NCBI GenBank assembly: GCA_036675345.1
Contig: JAKFFE010000022.1
Span: 310,001-374,000, forward strand
Source: JALYOC01 sp036675345
GTDB lineage: Bacteria; Myxococcota; Myxococcia; Myxococcales; Myxococcaceae
Reading direction: 5' to 3'
Length of the DNA stretch: 64,000 bases
The position numbers were made by a program, and so were the translations under genes. Below are positions 15,455-24,201 of this stretch, in pieces. Position 1 is the stretch's first letter; the number at the start of each line of letters is the position of its first letter. The notes under the pieces were generated by a model. It saw only the letters and a list, made by a program, of their open reading frames with translations. It had not been told where the DNA came from and did no database searches.

Positions 15455-16147
15455 CTAGCCGTTCGGCTTGAGCTCGCGGCTACGGGGATGACGGATGTCG
15501 GTCCCCTTGACCATGTACACCACCATCTCCGCCACGTTGGTGGCGTGATCCCCGATCCGCTCCAGGTGCTTGGCCACGAACATCAAGGCGGTGGCGCGGC
15601 GGATGTTCCGCGAGTCCTCCATCATGAAGGTCAAAAGCTCGTTGAAGATCTTCAAGAACAGGGAATCGACGTGGCTGTCCCCCTCTAGGATCTCCTCCGC
15701 CTTGGTGGGATCGGCGGAGACGAAGGCGTCCAGCGACCGCTTCACCTGCTGCTGGGCCAGCTCCGCCAGCTTGGGCAGATCGATGTAGGGGGCCAGCGGG
15801 GCCACCTGGTTCAGGTCGATCGCCCGCTCGGCGATGTTCACCGCCAGGTCGCCGATCCGCTCCAGGTCGGTGACGATCTTCAAGGCGGTGGTGATCAGCC
15901 GCAGATCGCTGGCGGCCGGCTGACGCAGGGCCAGGATCTTCCGGCACAGCTCGTCGATCTCCACCTCCAGCCGGTTCACCTCCGCGTCGCCCTCCACCAC
16001 CTGCTCACCCAGGCGGGAGTCACGCTCGGTCAACGCGCGCATGGACATCATGATCAGCCCTTCGACCTTGGCGCCCATCGCGAGCAGCTTCTCGCGCAGG
16101 GTCCGCAGGTCGTGTTCGAAGGCCTTGTCGGTGTGGGTGGCGGGCAT
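15455..16147 (-). CDS. phoU: Phosphate signalling protein PhoU
   Basis: The 230-residue protein has the two-repeat PhoU architecture. Each half carries the acidic metal-cluster signature: EVNRLEVEIDELCRKIL with LRQPAASDLR in the first, and DSLFLKIFNELL with a following helix ending NIRRATALMFVAKHLERIGDHATNVAE in the second. PhoU couples the PstSCAB transporter to the PhoR kinase and restrains Pho signalling when phosphate is plentiful. It follows pstB by 14 bases, in the usual pstSCAB-phoU order, which supports the assignment strongly. Confidence 0.95.
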   Translation of the reverse strand: MPATHTDKAFEHDLRTLREKLLAMGAKVEGLIMMSMRALTERDSRLGEQVVEGDAEVNRLEVEIDELCRKILALRQPAASDLRLITTALKIVTDLERIGDLAVNIAERAIDLNQVAPLAPYIDLPKLAELAQQQVKRSLDAFVSADPTKAEEILEGDSHVDSLFLKIFNELLTFMMEDSRNIRRATALMFVAKHLERIGDHATNVAEMVVYMVKGTDIRHPRSRELKPNG

Positions 16148-16161
16148 GTGTGGGTCGTTCC

Positions 16162-16938
16162 TTAGCCGAACTTGCCGGTGACGTAGTCCTCGGTCCGGCG
16201 CTCCCTGGGATTGGTGAAGATCTGCTCGGTGCGTCCGAACTCCACCAACTCTCCCATGTAGAAGAAGGCGGTGTTGTCGGAGACGCGGGCCGCCTGCTGC
16301 ATGTTGTGGGTGACGATGGCGATGGTGTAACGGGCCTTGAGCTGGTGGATCAGCTCCTCGATCTTGGCGGTGGCGATCGGATCCAGGGCCGAGGCCGGCT
16401 CGTCCATCAGCAGGACCTCCGGCTCAATCGCCAGCGCCCGGGCGATGCACAGCCGCTGCTGCTGACCTCCGGAGAGCGCCAGCGCCGAGTCCTCCAGCCG
16501 ATCCTTGACCTCGTCCCACAGCGCCGAGCCCTGCAGCGACCGCTCCACCCGGGCAGCGACCTCGCCCTTGTCCTTCATCCCGCCCACCCGCAACCCGAAG
16601 GCCACGTTCTCGAAGATCGACTTCGGGAAGGGGTTGGACTTCTGGAACACCATCCCCACCCGGCGGCGCAGATCCACCACGTCCACCCGGCGGTCGTAGA
16701 TGCTGTGACCATCCAGCAGCACCTCGCCGGAGCGGCCCACCCCGGGGATCAGCTCGTTCATCCGGTTCAGCGAGCGCAAGAACGTCGACTTGCCGCAGCC
16801 GGAGGGACCGATCATCGCGGTCACCTGGTGCTGGGGGATGTTCAGGGTGATCTGCTTGATGGCCTCCTTCTGGCCATAGCGGATCGTCAGCCCCTGGGCC
16901 TGCATCTTGGGAGGGGAATCGGGGAGGGTGGGGCTCAT
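16162..16938 (-). CDS. pstB: Phosphate ABC transporter ATPase PstB
   Basis: This 258-residue ABC ATPase contains Walker A GPSGCGKST (about residues 43-51), the signature LSGGQQQR (about 154-161) and Walker B VLLMDEPASALDP. The Walker A variant GPSGCGKSTFLR and NRMNE that follow are typical of PstB. It energises high-affinity phosphate import at the inner membrane with PstC and PstA. It starts 7 bases after the pstA stop and is followed by phoU. Confidence 0.96.
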   Translation of the reverse strand: MSPTLPDSPPKMQAQGLTIRYGQKEAIKQITLNIPQHQVTAMIGPSGCGKSTFLRSLNRMNELIPGVGRSGEVLLDGHSIYDRRVDVVDLRRRVGMVFQKSNPFPKSIFENVAFGLRVGGMKDKGEVAARVERSLQGSALWDEVKDRLEDSALALSGGQQQRLCIARALAIEPEVLLMDEPASALDPIATAKIEELIHQLKARYTIAIVTHNMQQAARVSDNTAFFYMGELVEFGRTEQIFTNPRERRTEDYVTGKFG

Positions 16939-16945
16939 CGGGTCC

Positions 16946-17857
16946 TCAGTGTCCGCCCGCGGCGCGGCGGCGGGTGCGGGTGCGGATCACCACCGCCACC
17001 AGGTTGAGGGCAAAGGTCAGCACCAACAACACCAGCACCGTGGCGTACAACAGCGGCCGGGTGGCCTCCACGTCCGGTGACTGGGTGGCCAACACGTAGG
17101 TGTGGTAGCCCATGTGCATGAACTGGCTGGCCAGCGAGTCCGGCAGGTCGGGCAGGAAGTAGGCAGCCCCGGTGAACAGGATCGGCGCCACCTCGCCGGC
17201 CCCCCGGGAGATCGCCAGCACCGCGCCGGTGAGGATCCCGGGGACCGCGCCGGGCAGCACCACCCGGGCCAGGGTCTGGGACTTGGTGGCCCCCAGCGCC
17301 AGGCTGGCGGTGCGGTGGTCGGCGGGCACCGCCCGCAGCGCCTCCTCGGTGGCCACGATCACCACCGGCAGGGTGAGCACCGCCAGGGTCAAGGACGCCC
17401 ACAGCAATCCCGGCTGGGCCCAGTACAGCTCTTCGTTGCCCGCCAGGCGGTCCAGGGAACCGCCCAGGAAGTGGATGAAGAAGCCCAGCCCGAAGAGGCC
17501 GAACACGATCGAGGGCACCCCGGCCAGGTTGTTGATCGCCACTCGCACCCAGGCCGCCATCCGGGACCCGGGGGCGGCGTACTCGTGCAGGTAGATGGCG
17601 GTGATCACCCCCACCGGCATCACCGCCACGGTCATCAGCAGGGTCATCACCACCGTGCCGTAGATGGCGGGGAAGATCCCTCCCCCCATCATCCCGTCCG
17701 AGGGGGCCTGGGTGAGGAACTGCCAGCTGAGGTGTCCGGCCCCGCCCAGCACCACGTCCGCCAGGATCACCACCAGCATGGTGACGATCAGCCCCGCCGC
17801 CAGCCCGGTCAGCCCGGTGAAGGCCGCGCCCATCGCCCGCCGTTGCGCGTGTCTCAC
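16946..17857 (-). CDS. pstA: Phosphate ABC transporter permease PstA
   Basis: The start is taken as GTG 17857, which overlaps the pstC stop (GTGA) and gives 303 residues, close to the E. coli length; ATG 17833 is the alternative. About six membrane segments are visible. The binding-protein-dependent permease signature is clear: RAVPADHRTASLALGATKSQTL, with the EAA-loop glycine, near residue 195. Together with PstC it forms the membrane channel of the high-affinity phosphate transporter. Confidence 0.94.
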   Translation of the reverse strand: MRHAQRRAMGAAFTGLTGLAAGLIVTMLVVILADVVLGGAGHLSWQFLTQAPSDGMMGGGIFPAIYGTVVMTLLMTVAVMPVGVITAIYLHEYAAPGSRMAAWVRVAINNLAGVPSIVFGLFGLGFFIHFLGGSLDRLAGNEELYWAQPGLLWASLTLAVLTLPVVIVATEEALRAVPADHRTASLALGATKSQTLARVVLPGAVPGILTGAVLAISRGAGEVAPILFTGAAYFLPDLPDSLASQFMHMGYHTYVLATQSPDVEATRPLLYATVLVLLVLTFALNLVAVVIRTRTRRRAAGGH

Positions 17858-18882
17858 TTCGGGCTCCCGGCGCCGGACAGCTTCTTGATCAGCCGCTGGG
17901 TGTACATGGCGGCGAACATGTTGAGCAGGAAGGTGATGACGAACAGCTCCACCCCGATGAAGAACAGCAGCGAGTAGTGGGGGCTGCCCACCACCACCTC
18001 GCCCATCTCCGCGGCAATGGTGGCGGACAGCGAGCGCACCGAATCCCCCAGGCTCAGCGAGGTGATCGCCGCGTTGCCCGAGGCCATCAGCACCACCATC
18101 GTCTCCCCGATCGCCCGGCCAAACCCCAGCACGCAGGCGGCCAGGATTCCGGGAGTGGCGGCGGGCAGCACCACCTTCCAGGCGGTCTCCCAGCGGGTGG
18201 CGCCCAGGGCCAGCGAGGCCTCGCGGAAGCTGCGGGGGACGGCGGTCAGCGCGTCCTCCGCCACGGTGAACACCACCGGGACGATCGCCAGCGCCAGCCC
18301 CAGTCCGGCCACCACCGCGTTGAGGCGGAAGGCGAAGCCGAATACGTCCTGGACCACGGTGGCCATCACCATCAGGGCGAAGAAGCCCAGCACCACCGAG
18401 GGGATCCCGGCCAAAAGCTCGATCACCGGCTTGAGCCACTCCCGCATCCGGCGGGGCGCGAACTCGGAGGCGAAGATCGCCGCGGCGATCCCCACCGGGA
18501 CCGCCACCAGCATCGAGACCACGGTGACCTTCAGCGTCCCCACCAACAGCGGGATCATGCTGACCTTGGGCACGTTGGAGACCGGCTGCCACATGAAGCT
18601 GGCCGGGCGTCCCTCGCGGATCACCTGGGGCAGGAACATCTTCGCGAAGGAAGCCTCGTGGCGGGCCTCCGGATCCAGGATCAGCGGCAGCGCCTCCTTG
18701 CCGATGAAGACGATGATCAGCACCACCGCCGCCACCCCGGAGAGGCCGATCAGGGTGACCGCAATCTCGATCGCCCGCTCCCGCAGCTGCCGGCGGCGCC
18801 GGGGGTCGGAGAGGCCCCCTGCCTCCACCGGAGCCGGGGCGGGGGAGGGGGCTTGCGGGTGCGTGAGGGCGGCGTTCTTCAA
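17854..18882 (-). CDS. pstC: Phosphate ABC transporter permease PstC
   Basis: The 342-residue permease has a Pro/Ala-rich cytoplasmic N-terminus, a first membrane segment (TLIGLSGVAAVVLIIVFIG), an extended periplasmic loop, and the permease core with the EAA-loop motif FREASLALGATRWET near residue 228. The loop between the first two segments (PLILDPEARHEASF) is normal for PstC. It starts 10 bases downstream of the pstS stop and overlaps pstA, so pstS-C-A-B-phoU reads as one operon. Confidence 0.95.
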   Translation of the reverse strand: MKNAALTHPQAPSPAPAPVEAGGLSDPRRRRQLRERAIEIAVTLIGLSGVAAVVLIIVFIGKEALPLILDPEARHEASFAKMFLPQVIREGRPASFMWQPVSNVPKVSMIPLLVGTLKVTVVSMLVAVPVGIAAAIFASEFAPRRMREWLKPVIELLAGIPSVVLGFFALMVMATVVQDVFGFAFRLNAVVAGLGLALAIVPVVFTVAEDALTAVPRSFREASLALGATRWETAWKVVLPAATPGILAACVLGFGRAIGETMVVLMASGNAAITSLSLGDSVRSLSATIAAEMGEVVVGSPHYSLLFFIGVELFVITFLLNMFAAMYTQRLIKKLSGAGSPK

Positions 18883-18892
18883 CGGTGTCTTC

Positions 18893-19747
18893 CTACTTCA
18901 CCGGGAAGTAGCCGACCGCCTGGACCAGCTTCTGGCCCTCGGCGGACAGCGCGTAGTCGATCAAGGCCTTGGCATCACCCTGGGGCTCGCCCCGGGTGTA
19001 GAAGAACAGGGGGCGGGCCAGCGGGTACGTCCCGGCCTGGACGTTCTCCAGGGTGGCCGCGACCTCCTCCGCGCCGACCTTCACCTTCAGCTCCTTGATC
19101 CCCTTGGCGTAGGCGGCCCCGCCAAAGCCGATCCCGTGGGTCTCCTTGCCCACCGCGTTGACCACCGCGGCGGTGCCCGGCAGGGTCTGGGCCTCGGGAG
19201 CGAAGTCCATGTTCCCCAGCACGTGCTCCTTGACGAACACGTAGGTGCCCGAGGAGTTCTCCCGCGAGTAGACGACGATCCTCGCGTCTGGACCGCCCAC
19301 CTGGTTCCAGTTGGTCAGGTCTCCCACGTAGATGTCCCGCAGCTGCTCCACGGTCAGCGAGGTCACCGGGTTGGTCTCGTTCACGTAGAAGGTGACGCCA
19401 TCCTTGGCCACCACCGTCTCCACCACCTTGCCGCCGGGGACCTTCTGCTTCTCCGCGTCCTTCATGCTGCGGGAGGACATGGCGATCTCGGTGGTGCCGT
19501 TGATCAGCGCGGCGATCCCGGTGCCCGACCCGCCGCCGGTGACCTGCACCTTCCGGCTGGGGTCCGCCTTCATGAACTGCTCGGCCCAGCGCTGGCCCAG
19601 GATCACCATCGTATCCGAACCCTTGACGGTGACCGCCCGCCCGGGCGCGGCGGCCGGGGACTCCCCGGTCTTGGGCGCGGCGTCCTCCCTCTTGCAGGCG
19701 GTGAGGGCCAGGACTGCCAGGGAGGCGATCAGCAATGAACGGGTCAT
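18893..19747 (-). CDS. pstS: Periplasmic phosphate-binding lipoprotein PstS
   Basis: ATG 19747 is chosen because it places the lipobox correctly (SLAVLALTAC, Cys near residue 18); an upstream in-frame ATG would bury the signal peptide. The 284-residue mature binding protein has VKGSDTMVILGQRW, VTGGGSGTGIAAL (phosphate-loop type) and SRENSSGTYVFVKE, all matching the PstS family. It captures phosphate in the periplasm for PstCAB. A Pho-box-like repeat lies about 50-70 bases upstream. Confidence 0.95.
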   Translation of the reverse strand: MTRSLLIASLAVLALTACKREDAAPKTGESPAAAPGRAVTVKGSDTMVILGQRWAEQFMKADPSRKVQVTGGGSGTGIAALINGTTEIAMSSRSMKDAEKQKVPGGKVVETVVAKDGVTFYVNETNPVTSLTVEQLRDIYVGDLTNWNQVGGPDARIVVYSRENSSGTYVFVKEHVLGNMDFAPEAQTLPGTAAVVNAVGKETHGIGFGGAAYAKGIKELKVKVGAEEVAATLENVQAGTYPLARPLFFYTRGEPQGDAKALIDYALSAEGQKLVQAVGYFPVK

Positions 19748-19799
19748 GGGTGGCTCCGGTGTGGCCCCGGGCATGTAAGCCACGAGGCACGGAAGGCGT

Positions 19800-19817
19800 G
19801 TGACGTTTCGGTGACGG
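19800..19817 (-). promoter_or_regulatory. Candidate Pho box upstream of pstS
   Basis: Read on the minus strand, CCGTCAC-CGAA-ACGTCAC is a 7-bp direct repeat with a 4-bp spacer, the 11-bp periodicity of PhoB half-sites (enterobacterial consensus CTGTCAT-N4-CTGTCAT). It lies 53 bases before the pstS start codon. The match in GTCA cores and spacing is good; the outer bases differ, as expected in another phylum. Confidence 0.6.
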
Positions 19818-19829
19818 CGGGGGGAAGTC

Positions 19830-20900
19830 CTAGAACTTGGCCTGCAACTGGAAGGTCAAGACGTTGTCCGCCGGGTCGGTGGCCCCGGGGACCACGTTGG
19901 TCATCGGCAGCTCGTAGGCGCCGGTGAGCTTGAGGTGCTGGTTGAAGTGGTGGACCACGGCCACCCCCAGGGTCCCGATCCCGTTGGTGCGGGCCGGCCT
20001 CCCGTCGGACGCGCCATCCGGGGTTCCCGCCGCACCGTCGAAATAGTCGTAGCGGACCGCCAGCTGGGTGTTCAGCGGCAGCTTCTGGGAGAGCACCCCG
20101 TACCAGCCCAGGGCGGGCACCCCGAACTGCTCCTCGCCCCCGCGAAAGTAGGTCCGCCCGGCGATGAACTCCCCGCGCAGCTGGGTCTCCCCCAGCGGCA
20201 GGGCGTCCAGGGTCACCTGCAGATCCAGCCCCAGGCGGTTGCGGGGGACATAGCCGCCCTCACCATCGATGAAGGGCTGGTGGGACTCGCCCCACCAGCC
20301 GGAGACGCCGCCGGAGATCCACTGGAGGTCCACTCCCAGCCGTCCCACCACGTCCTTGGAGGTGTCGTTGTCCCGCTCGAAGTCGATCCCGTTCCCGTTG
20401 AACACCCCGGTCACCAGCTGGAACGGTCCGTGGCGGACCATGAACTTCGCGCCCCGGTCCCGGTCGTTGGGGGCAAAGGCCCGCACCACCCGGCTGCGCT
20501 CGGGCAGCTCGCGGTCGGAGGAGGAGACGAAGACCTCGTAGCCGAAGGGCCACTTCATCTGGCCCACCGTGAACTCCATCCCCTTGCCGGTCCAGGGTTC
20601 GATCAGGGTGGCCTCCGCGTCCCGCAGCTCCACGCCCGAGGGGCTGGCGTCGATCTGCAGCATGTAGCGGGACCAGTCGTTCTTGAAGGTGGCCTTGAGC
20701 CGGCTGCGGCGGACGGTGAAGCCGTTGGTGGGCTGCTCCTGGATGTGGACGTAGCGCGCCTGCACGTAGCCGGAGAACTTGAGGTTCTCCAGCTGCTCCA
20801 GCAGCGCCTGGGTCAACGCCGGGGCCGGCTCCGGCTCGGTGGCCTGGGCGGACGCGGCGAGGGGGAGAAGCATCGTGACTGCGACCGCCATCCAACGCAT
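19830..20900 (-). CDS. Phosphate-selective porin O/P family outer-membrane protein
   Basis: This 356-residue protein has a cleavable signal peptide (MRWMAVAVTMLLPLAASA), then a short coiled region (LTQALLEQLENLKF), then amphipathic beta strands (GYVQARYVHIQEQ, GFTVRRSRLKATF, MEFTVGQMKWPFGYE) and a C-terminal aromatic residue (LQAKF) typical of outer-membrane barrels. The strand motifs RRSRLK and GQMKWPFGYE match the OprO/OprP family, anion porins that admit phosphate or polyphosphate. It sits between the PhoB-like regulator and pstS, consistent with feeding the Pst system. Confidence 0.88.
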   Translation of the reverse strand: MRWMAVAVTMLLPLAASAQATEPEPAPALTQALLEQLENLKFSGYVQARYVHIQEQPTNGFTVRRSRLKATFKNDWSRYMLQIDASPSGVELRDAEATLIEPWTGKGMEFTVGQMKWPFGYEVFVSSSDRELPERSRVVRAFAPNDRDRGAKFMVRHGPFQLVTGVFNGNGIDFERDNDTSKDVVGRLGVDLQWISGGVSGWWGESHQPFIDGEGGYVPRNRLGLDLQVTLDALPLGETQLRGEFIAGRTYFRGGEEQFGVPALGWYGVLSQKLPLNTQLAVRYDYFDGAAGTPDGASDGRPARTNGIGTLGVAVVHHFNQHLKLTGAYELPMTNVVPGATDPADNVLTFQLQAKF

Positions 20901-21012
20901 CGGTGACCTCGAGCTCCGGCGTGACCCGGAGGTTGCCTGCGGAAGGAGGGATAGACCTCCCAGATGGCCGCGGAGCGAGCGTTGGGTGACAACTGTGAAA
21001 CGCGCGTCGGGT

Positions 21013-21696
21013 CTAGGAGTCGGGCCCCTTCATCCGGTAGCCGACGCCGCGCACGGTCTCCAGCCAGGCGCGTCCGGTTCCCAGCTTGTCGCGCAGCCGC
21101 AGCACGTGGGTGTCCAGGGTCCGGGTGGGCACGTCCCCCGGGATCCGCCACACCTCCTGGAGCAGGGTCTCCCGGGACTGGACCTTGCCGGCGCGGGTCA
21201 GCAGCAGGTGCAGCAGCCGGAACTCCAGCGCGGTCAGCTCCACCTCGGTCCCGTCCACGAAGCAGCGGTGGGAGGCGACCTCCAACCGGATCCCGCCCAG
21301 CTCCACCGCCGCCTCCACCGGGGCCGCGCCCCGCCGGCGCAGCGCGGCCTCGATCCGCAGCAGCAGCTCGGTGACGCTGAACGGCTTGGTGACGTAGTCG
21401 TCGGCGCCGGCCCGGAACCCCGCCACCCGGTCCTCCTCGTCCTTGCGGGCGGAGAGCATCAGGATCATCGCCCCCCCGGTGGCGGGATCCGCGCGCAGCT
21501 GCCGGCACACCTCGGTGCCCGGCAGATCCGGCAGCATCACGTCCAGCAGCACCAGCTGGGGGGGATGGGTCCGGGCCACGGTGAGGGCCTCCTCCCCGGA
21601 GTACGCCAGCAGCGGGGAGTAGCCGGAACGCTCCAGGTGGAAGCGCAGCAGGTCGACGAGGTCGGGCTCGTCGTCCACGATCAGCACGCGTTGCAT
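21013..21696 (-). CDS. OmpR/PhoB-family response regulator (orphan paralogue)
   Basis: The 227-residue protein has a receiver domain (VLIVDDEPD, phospho-Asp in LVLLDVMLPD near residue 52, Lys in YVTKPFS) and a winged-helix DNA-binding domain (ELTALEFRLLHLLL, ESLLQEVW-like LLQEVWRI, RTLDTHVLRLRDKLG, TVRGVGYRM). It is the same architecture as PhoB. Its own histidine kinase is not adjacent; the nearest kinase, phoR, is two genes upstream beyond the metallophosphoesterase. It may be a second Pho regulator acting on the porin and pst genes downstream, an inference from position. Confidence 0.88.
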   Translation of the reverse strand: MQRVLIVDDEPDLVDLLRFHLERSGYSPLLAYSGEEALTVARTHPPQLVLLDVMLPDLPGTEVCRQLRADPATGGAMILMLSARKDEEDRVAGFRAGADDYVTKPFSVTELLLRIEAALRRRGAAPVEAAVELGGIRLEVASHRCFVDGTEVELTALEFRLLHLLLTRAGKVQSRETLLQEVWRIPGDVPTRTLDTHVLRLRDKLGTGRAWLETVRGVGYRMKGPDS

Positions 21697-21758
21697 CCGG
21701 TGGTGTTAACGGACCGGCTGGGCGCCGCGGCGGCGGCGGCGCAACATTCCGGTGTCTT

Positions 21759-22838
21759 TCAGCCCTCGCGGGCCAGCTTGGCCCCGTCGATCTCGGTGGC
21801 CTCGTCCTCCGACTCCTCGGGCCCGGGGTCGAAGTCGTGCTCCTCCAGCGATTCCAAGCCTCCCTCGGTGAAGGGCGGGGTCTGCTCCAGCGCCGACAGC
21901 TCGCCGGAGCTGGGCACCACCGGGTCCGCGCCCAGCAGGGTGGCGGCGGCGTTGACGTGCGCGGCCGCGGCGGTGAGAGCCTCCACCAACGATGGAGGGG
22001 GCGGGCCCCGGTAACCGTGAGGCGGGCGCAGCACCGGCTGGGTTCCGAAGGACGGGCCGGTGGGCCGCAGCGGCGGCAGCCCGGAGTGACGGCGCGCCGC
22101 CTCCTGCATCGCGGCGTGGTTGCGGTACCGCGCCTCCACCATCTTGTGGATCAGCAGCGGGGCGCCCGGCATCCGCTTCAGGGAGATGGCCTGGGTGGCC
22201 TTGCGCACCTGGTAGCGCACCCGCCGGATCTGCACCCGCCACCCCTTGGGGGTGTAGGTGAACAGGCCCCAGGCGGGGCGGTGATCCCCGTCGCGGGGGA
22301 TGCCGGCGGAGGCCACGTCGGCGATCAGGATCTTTCCCACCCGGCGCCGGTAGGGGAAGTGCAGGTGGCCAAAGGCCACCGCGGTGGCGTCCACGTGCGC
22401 CAGGTACTTCTTGAGGATCGACTCGTCCAGCGTCGGCTCCAGCGAGTCCTCCAGGTTCTTGGGGTTGGCGTGGCAGACGTACAGGTCCTGGCCCCGCCGG
22501 GGCGAGTAGCGCGCCGAGAAGTCCAGCTGCCCCAGCCGCCGCACCCACTCCTCGCCGATCTGGTCCCGGGTCCAGTGCAGCAGATCCGTCTTCCAGTGAT
22601 CGCGGTCCCGGTAGGCGCCGCCCAGGTACTGACCCGACAGGTAGCAGTCGGTGTTCCCCATGATCAGGGCATCGCACTTGTCGTCCAGCAGCTGCAGGGT
22701 CTCCTTGGGGTGGGCGCCCCGCAAGGCAAGATCTCCCGCCGCCACGATGAAGTCGGGCTTGGCGCGCTCGATGTCCTCGAGCACCGCCTCACAGGCAGGG
22801 AGATTTCCGTGGATGTCCGCGAGGACCGCGACGCGCAT
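21759..22838 (-). CDS. Calcineurin-like metallophosphoesterase in the Pho cluster
   Basis: The 359-residue protein starts directly with the phosphoesterase fold: VAVLADIHGN (D-x-H), VAAGDLALRG (G-D-x-x-x-R-G), IMGNTDCY (the G-N-H-D position reads GNTD) and FGHLHFP (G-H-x-H). The GNTD replacement and the C-terminal extension (about 220-359, ending in acidic residues) set it apart from CpdA-type enzymes. The substrate is unknown. It lies between phoR and the second PhoB-like regulator on the same strand, 15 bases after phoR, so a role in phosphate metabolism or signalling is plausible. Confidence 0.82.
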   Translation of the reverse strand: MRVAVLADIHGNLPACEAVLEDIERAKPDFIVAAGDLALRGAHPKETLQLLDDKCDALIMGNTDCYLSGQYLGGAYRDRDHWKTDLLHWTRDQIGEEWVRRLGQLDFSARYSPRRGQDLYVCHANPKNLEDSLEPTLDESILKKYLAHVDATAVAFGHLHFPYRRRVGKILIADVASAGIPRDGDHRPAWGLFTYTPKGWRVQIRRVRYQVRKATQAISLKRMPGAPLLIHKMVEARYRNHAAMQEAARRHSGLPPLRPTGPSFGTQPVLRPPHGYRGPPPPSLVEALTAAAAHVNAAATLLGADPVVPSSGELSALEQTPPFTEGGLESLEEHDFDPGPEESEDEATEIDGAKLAREG

Positions 22839-22853
22839 GGGAGCGCTGCAATC

Positions 22854-24194
22854 CTACCCGGTCGGCACCGTTTGGCGATGAAGAGGAAGCAGGACGGTGA
22901 AGGTACTTCCCACGCCTGGTTGGCTCTCAACCTGCATCTCGCCGCCCATTCCGCCCACCAGATGCTTGACGATGGCCAATCCCAGGCCCGTCCCGCCCAT
23001 GTCCCGGCTGCGTCCCGGGTCCACCCGGTAGAAGCGTTCGAACACCCGGCCCAGGTGCCGTCCCTCGATGCCCACCCCGGTGTCCCGGATCACCACCGCG
23101 CAGCGGCCGGCACGCTCCTCGGCCAGCACCTCCACCCGTCCCCCGGGCGCGGTGTACTTGACCGCGTTGTCCAGGAGGTTCTGCACCACCATCTCCAGTC
23201 CGCGGTCGTCGGCGGTGGCCATCAGGCCCTCGGGGACCTGCAACGCCAGCGTCACCCCCTTGGCCTCCGCCTTGGGTTGGACGGTCTCGGTGGCCCGGCG
23301 CACGGTCTCCCCCAGTGGCACCGGCTCGCGGACCAGGTGTGTCTCCTTGCCCTCCAGGCGAGAGAGCTCCAGCAGGTCCTCCACCATCTCCGCCAGGCGG
23401 ATCGACTGCCGGTGGATGATCTCAACCATCCGGCTGGCCTGCACCGGGTCCTGCAGCGCGCCCGCCTGCAGGGTCTCGGCGTAGCCGCGCACCGCGGTGA
23501 TCGGGGTGCGCAGCTCGTGGGAGACGTTGGCCACGAAGTCCTTGCGGACCTTCTCCAGCCGCCGCAGCTCGGTGACGTCGTGGAAGATGGCGGAGGATCC
23601 CTCCAGCCCCCCGCCCAGCGGGGAGACGGTGATCCCCAACAGCCCCTCCTCCAGCGTGATCTCCAGCCGGGAGGTAGCGCCCAGCGAGCAGGCCCGCTGG
23701 ACCGCGTCCGCCAGCTCCGCGCTGCGGACGATGGCCAGCGGCCGCTCCCCGTCGATCGCCTGTCCGGGGGGCAGCATCCGGGCCAGGGCCGCGTTGTGGC
23801 GGATCACGTTGCCCATCCGGTCGGTGACCCACAGCCCCTCCTCCATCCCGTCCAGCACCGCGGCCAGGGCGCGGGCCTCGTCGCTCAAGGCCCGGCTGCC
23901 CTCGCGGTCCCGCTGACGGGTCCGCAGCAGGGCCACCGCCAGCTCCTGCAGCGCCGGGTTCTCGGGATCCGCGCCCCGGGGTTCGCGGCCCAAGGTGGCC
24001 TGGGCGTGGCCGGCCAGCAGCCGCGCGTCCCGGGCCAGGCTGCGATCGATCAACAGCTGCACCACCCCGCTGATCAGCAACACCCCCAGGGCGATCAGCA
24101 CCGCGATCCCGAAGGAGGCGCCCCCCAGCAGGGACATCGCCCAGGCGGTCAGGGCCGGACCCAGCAGGAGGGCCGCGAAGAGACGGCGTCGCAT
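22854..24194 (-). CDS. phoR: Sensor histidine kinase PhoR
   Basis: This 446-residue kinase has two N-terminal membrane helices (roughly residues 5-50) with almost no periplasmic loop, a HAMP-like/linker region, a PAS domain (VLDGMEEGLWVTDRMGNV, about 113-130), then the HisKA site NVSHELRTPIT (His near 226). The ATPase motifs follow: N box LLDNAVKYT, G1 DTGVGI, and F/G2 FYRVDP...GGTGLGLAIVKHLV. The short sensor with PAS matches PhoR, which reads the state of PstSCAB-PhoU rather than binding phosphate itself. It starts 7 bases after phoB. Confidence 0.9.
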   Translation of the reverse strand: MRRRLFAALLLGPALTAWAMSLLGGASFGIAVLIALGVLLISGVVQLLIDRSLARDARLLAGHAQATLGREPRGADPENPALQELAVALLRTRQRDREGSRALSDEARALAAVLDGMEEGLWVTDRMGNVIRHNAALARMLPPGQAIDGERPLAIVRSAELADAVQRACSLGATSRLEITLEEGLLGITVSPLGGGLEGSSAIFHDVTELRRLEKVRKDFVANVSHELRTPITAVRGYAETLQAGALQDPVQASRMVEIIHRQSIRLAEMVEDLLELSRLEGKETHLVREPVPLGETVRRATETVQPKAEAKGVTLALQVPEGLMATADDRGLEMVVQNLLDNAVKYTAPGGRVEVLAEERAGRCAVVIRDTGVGIEGRHLGRVFERFYRVDPGRSRDMGGTGLGLAIVKHLVGGMGGEMQVESQPGVGSTFTVLLPLHRQTVPTG

Positions 24195-24201
24195 CTTGGG
24201 G

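Noticed and set aside
20984..21000. Second Pho box upstream of the phosphate porin (GTGAC...CTGTGAA)
   Set aside because: The two half-site-like words are 9 bp apart rather than 11 and match poorly.
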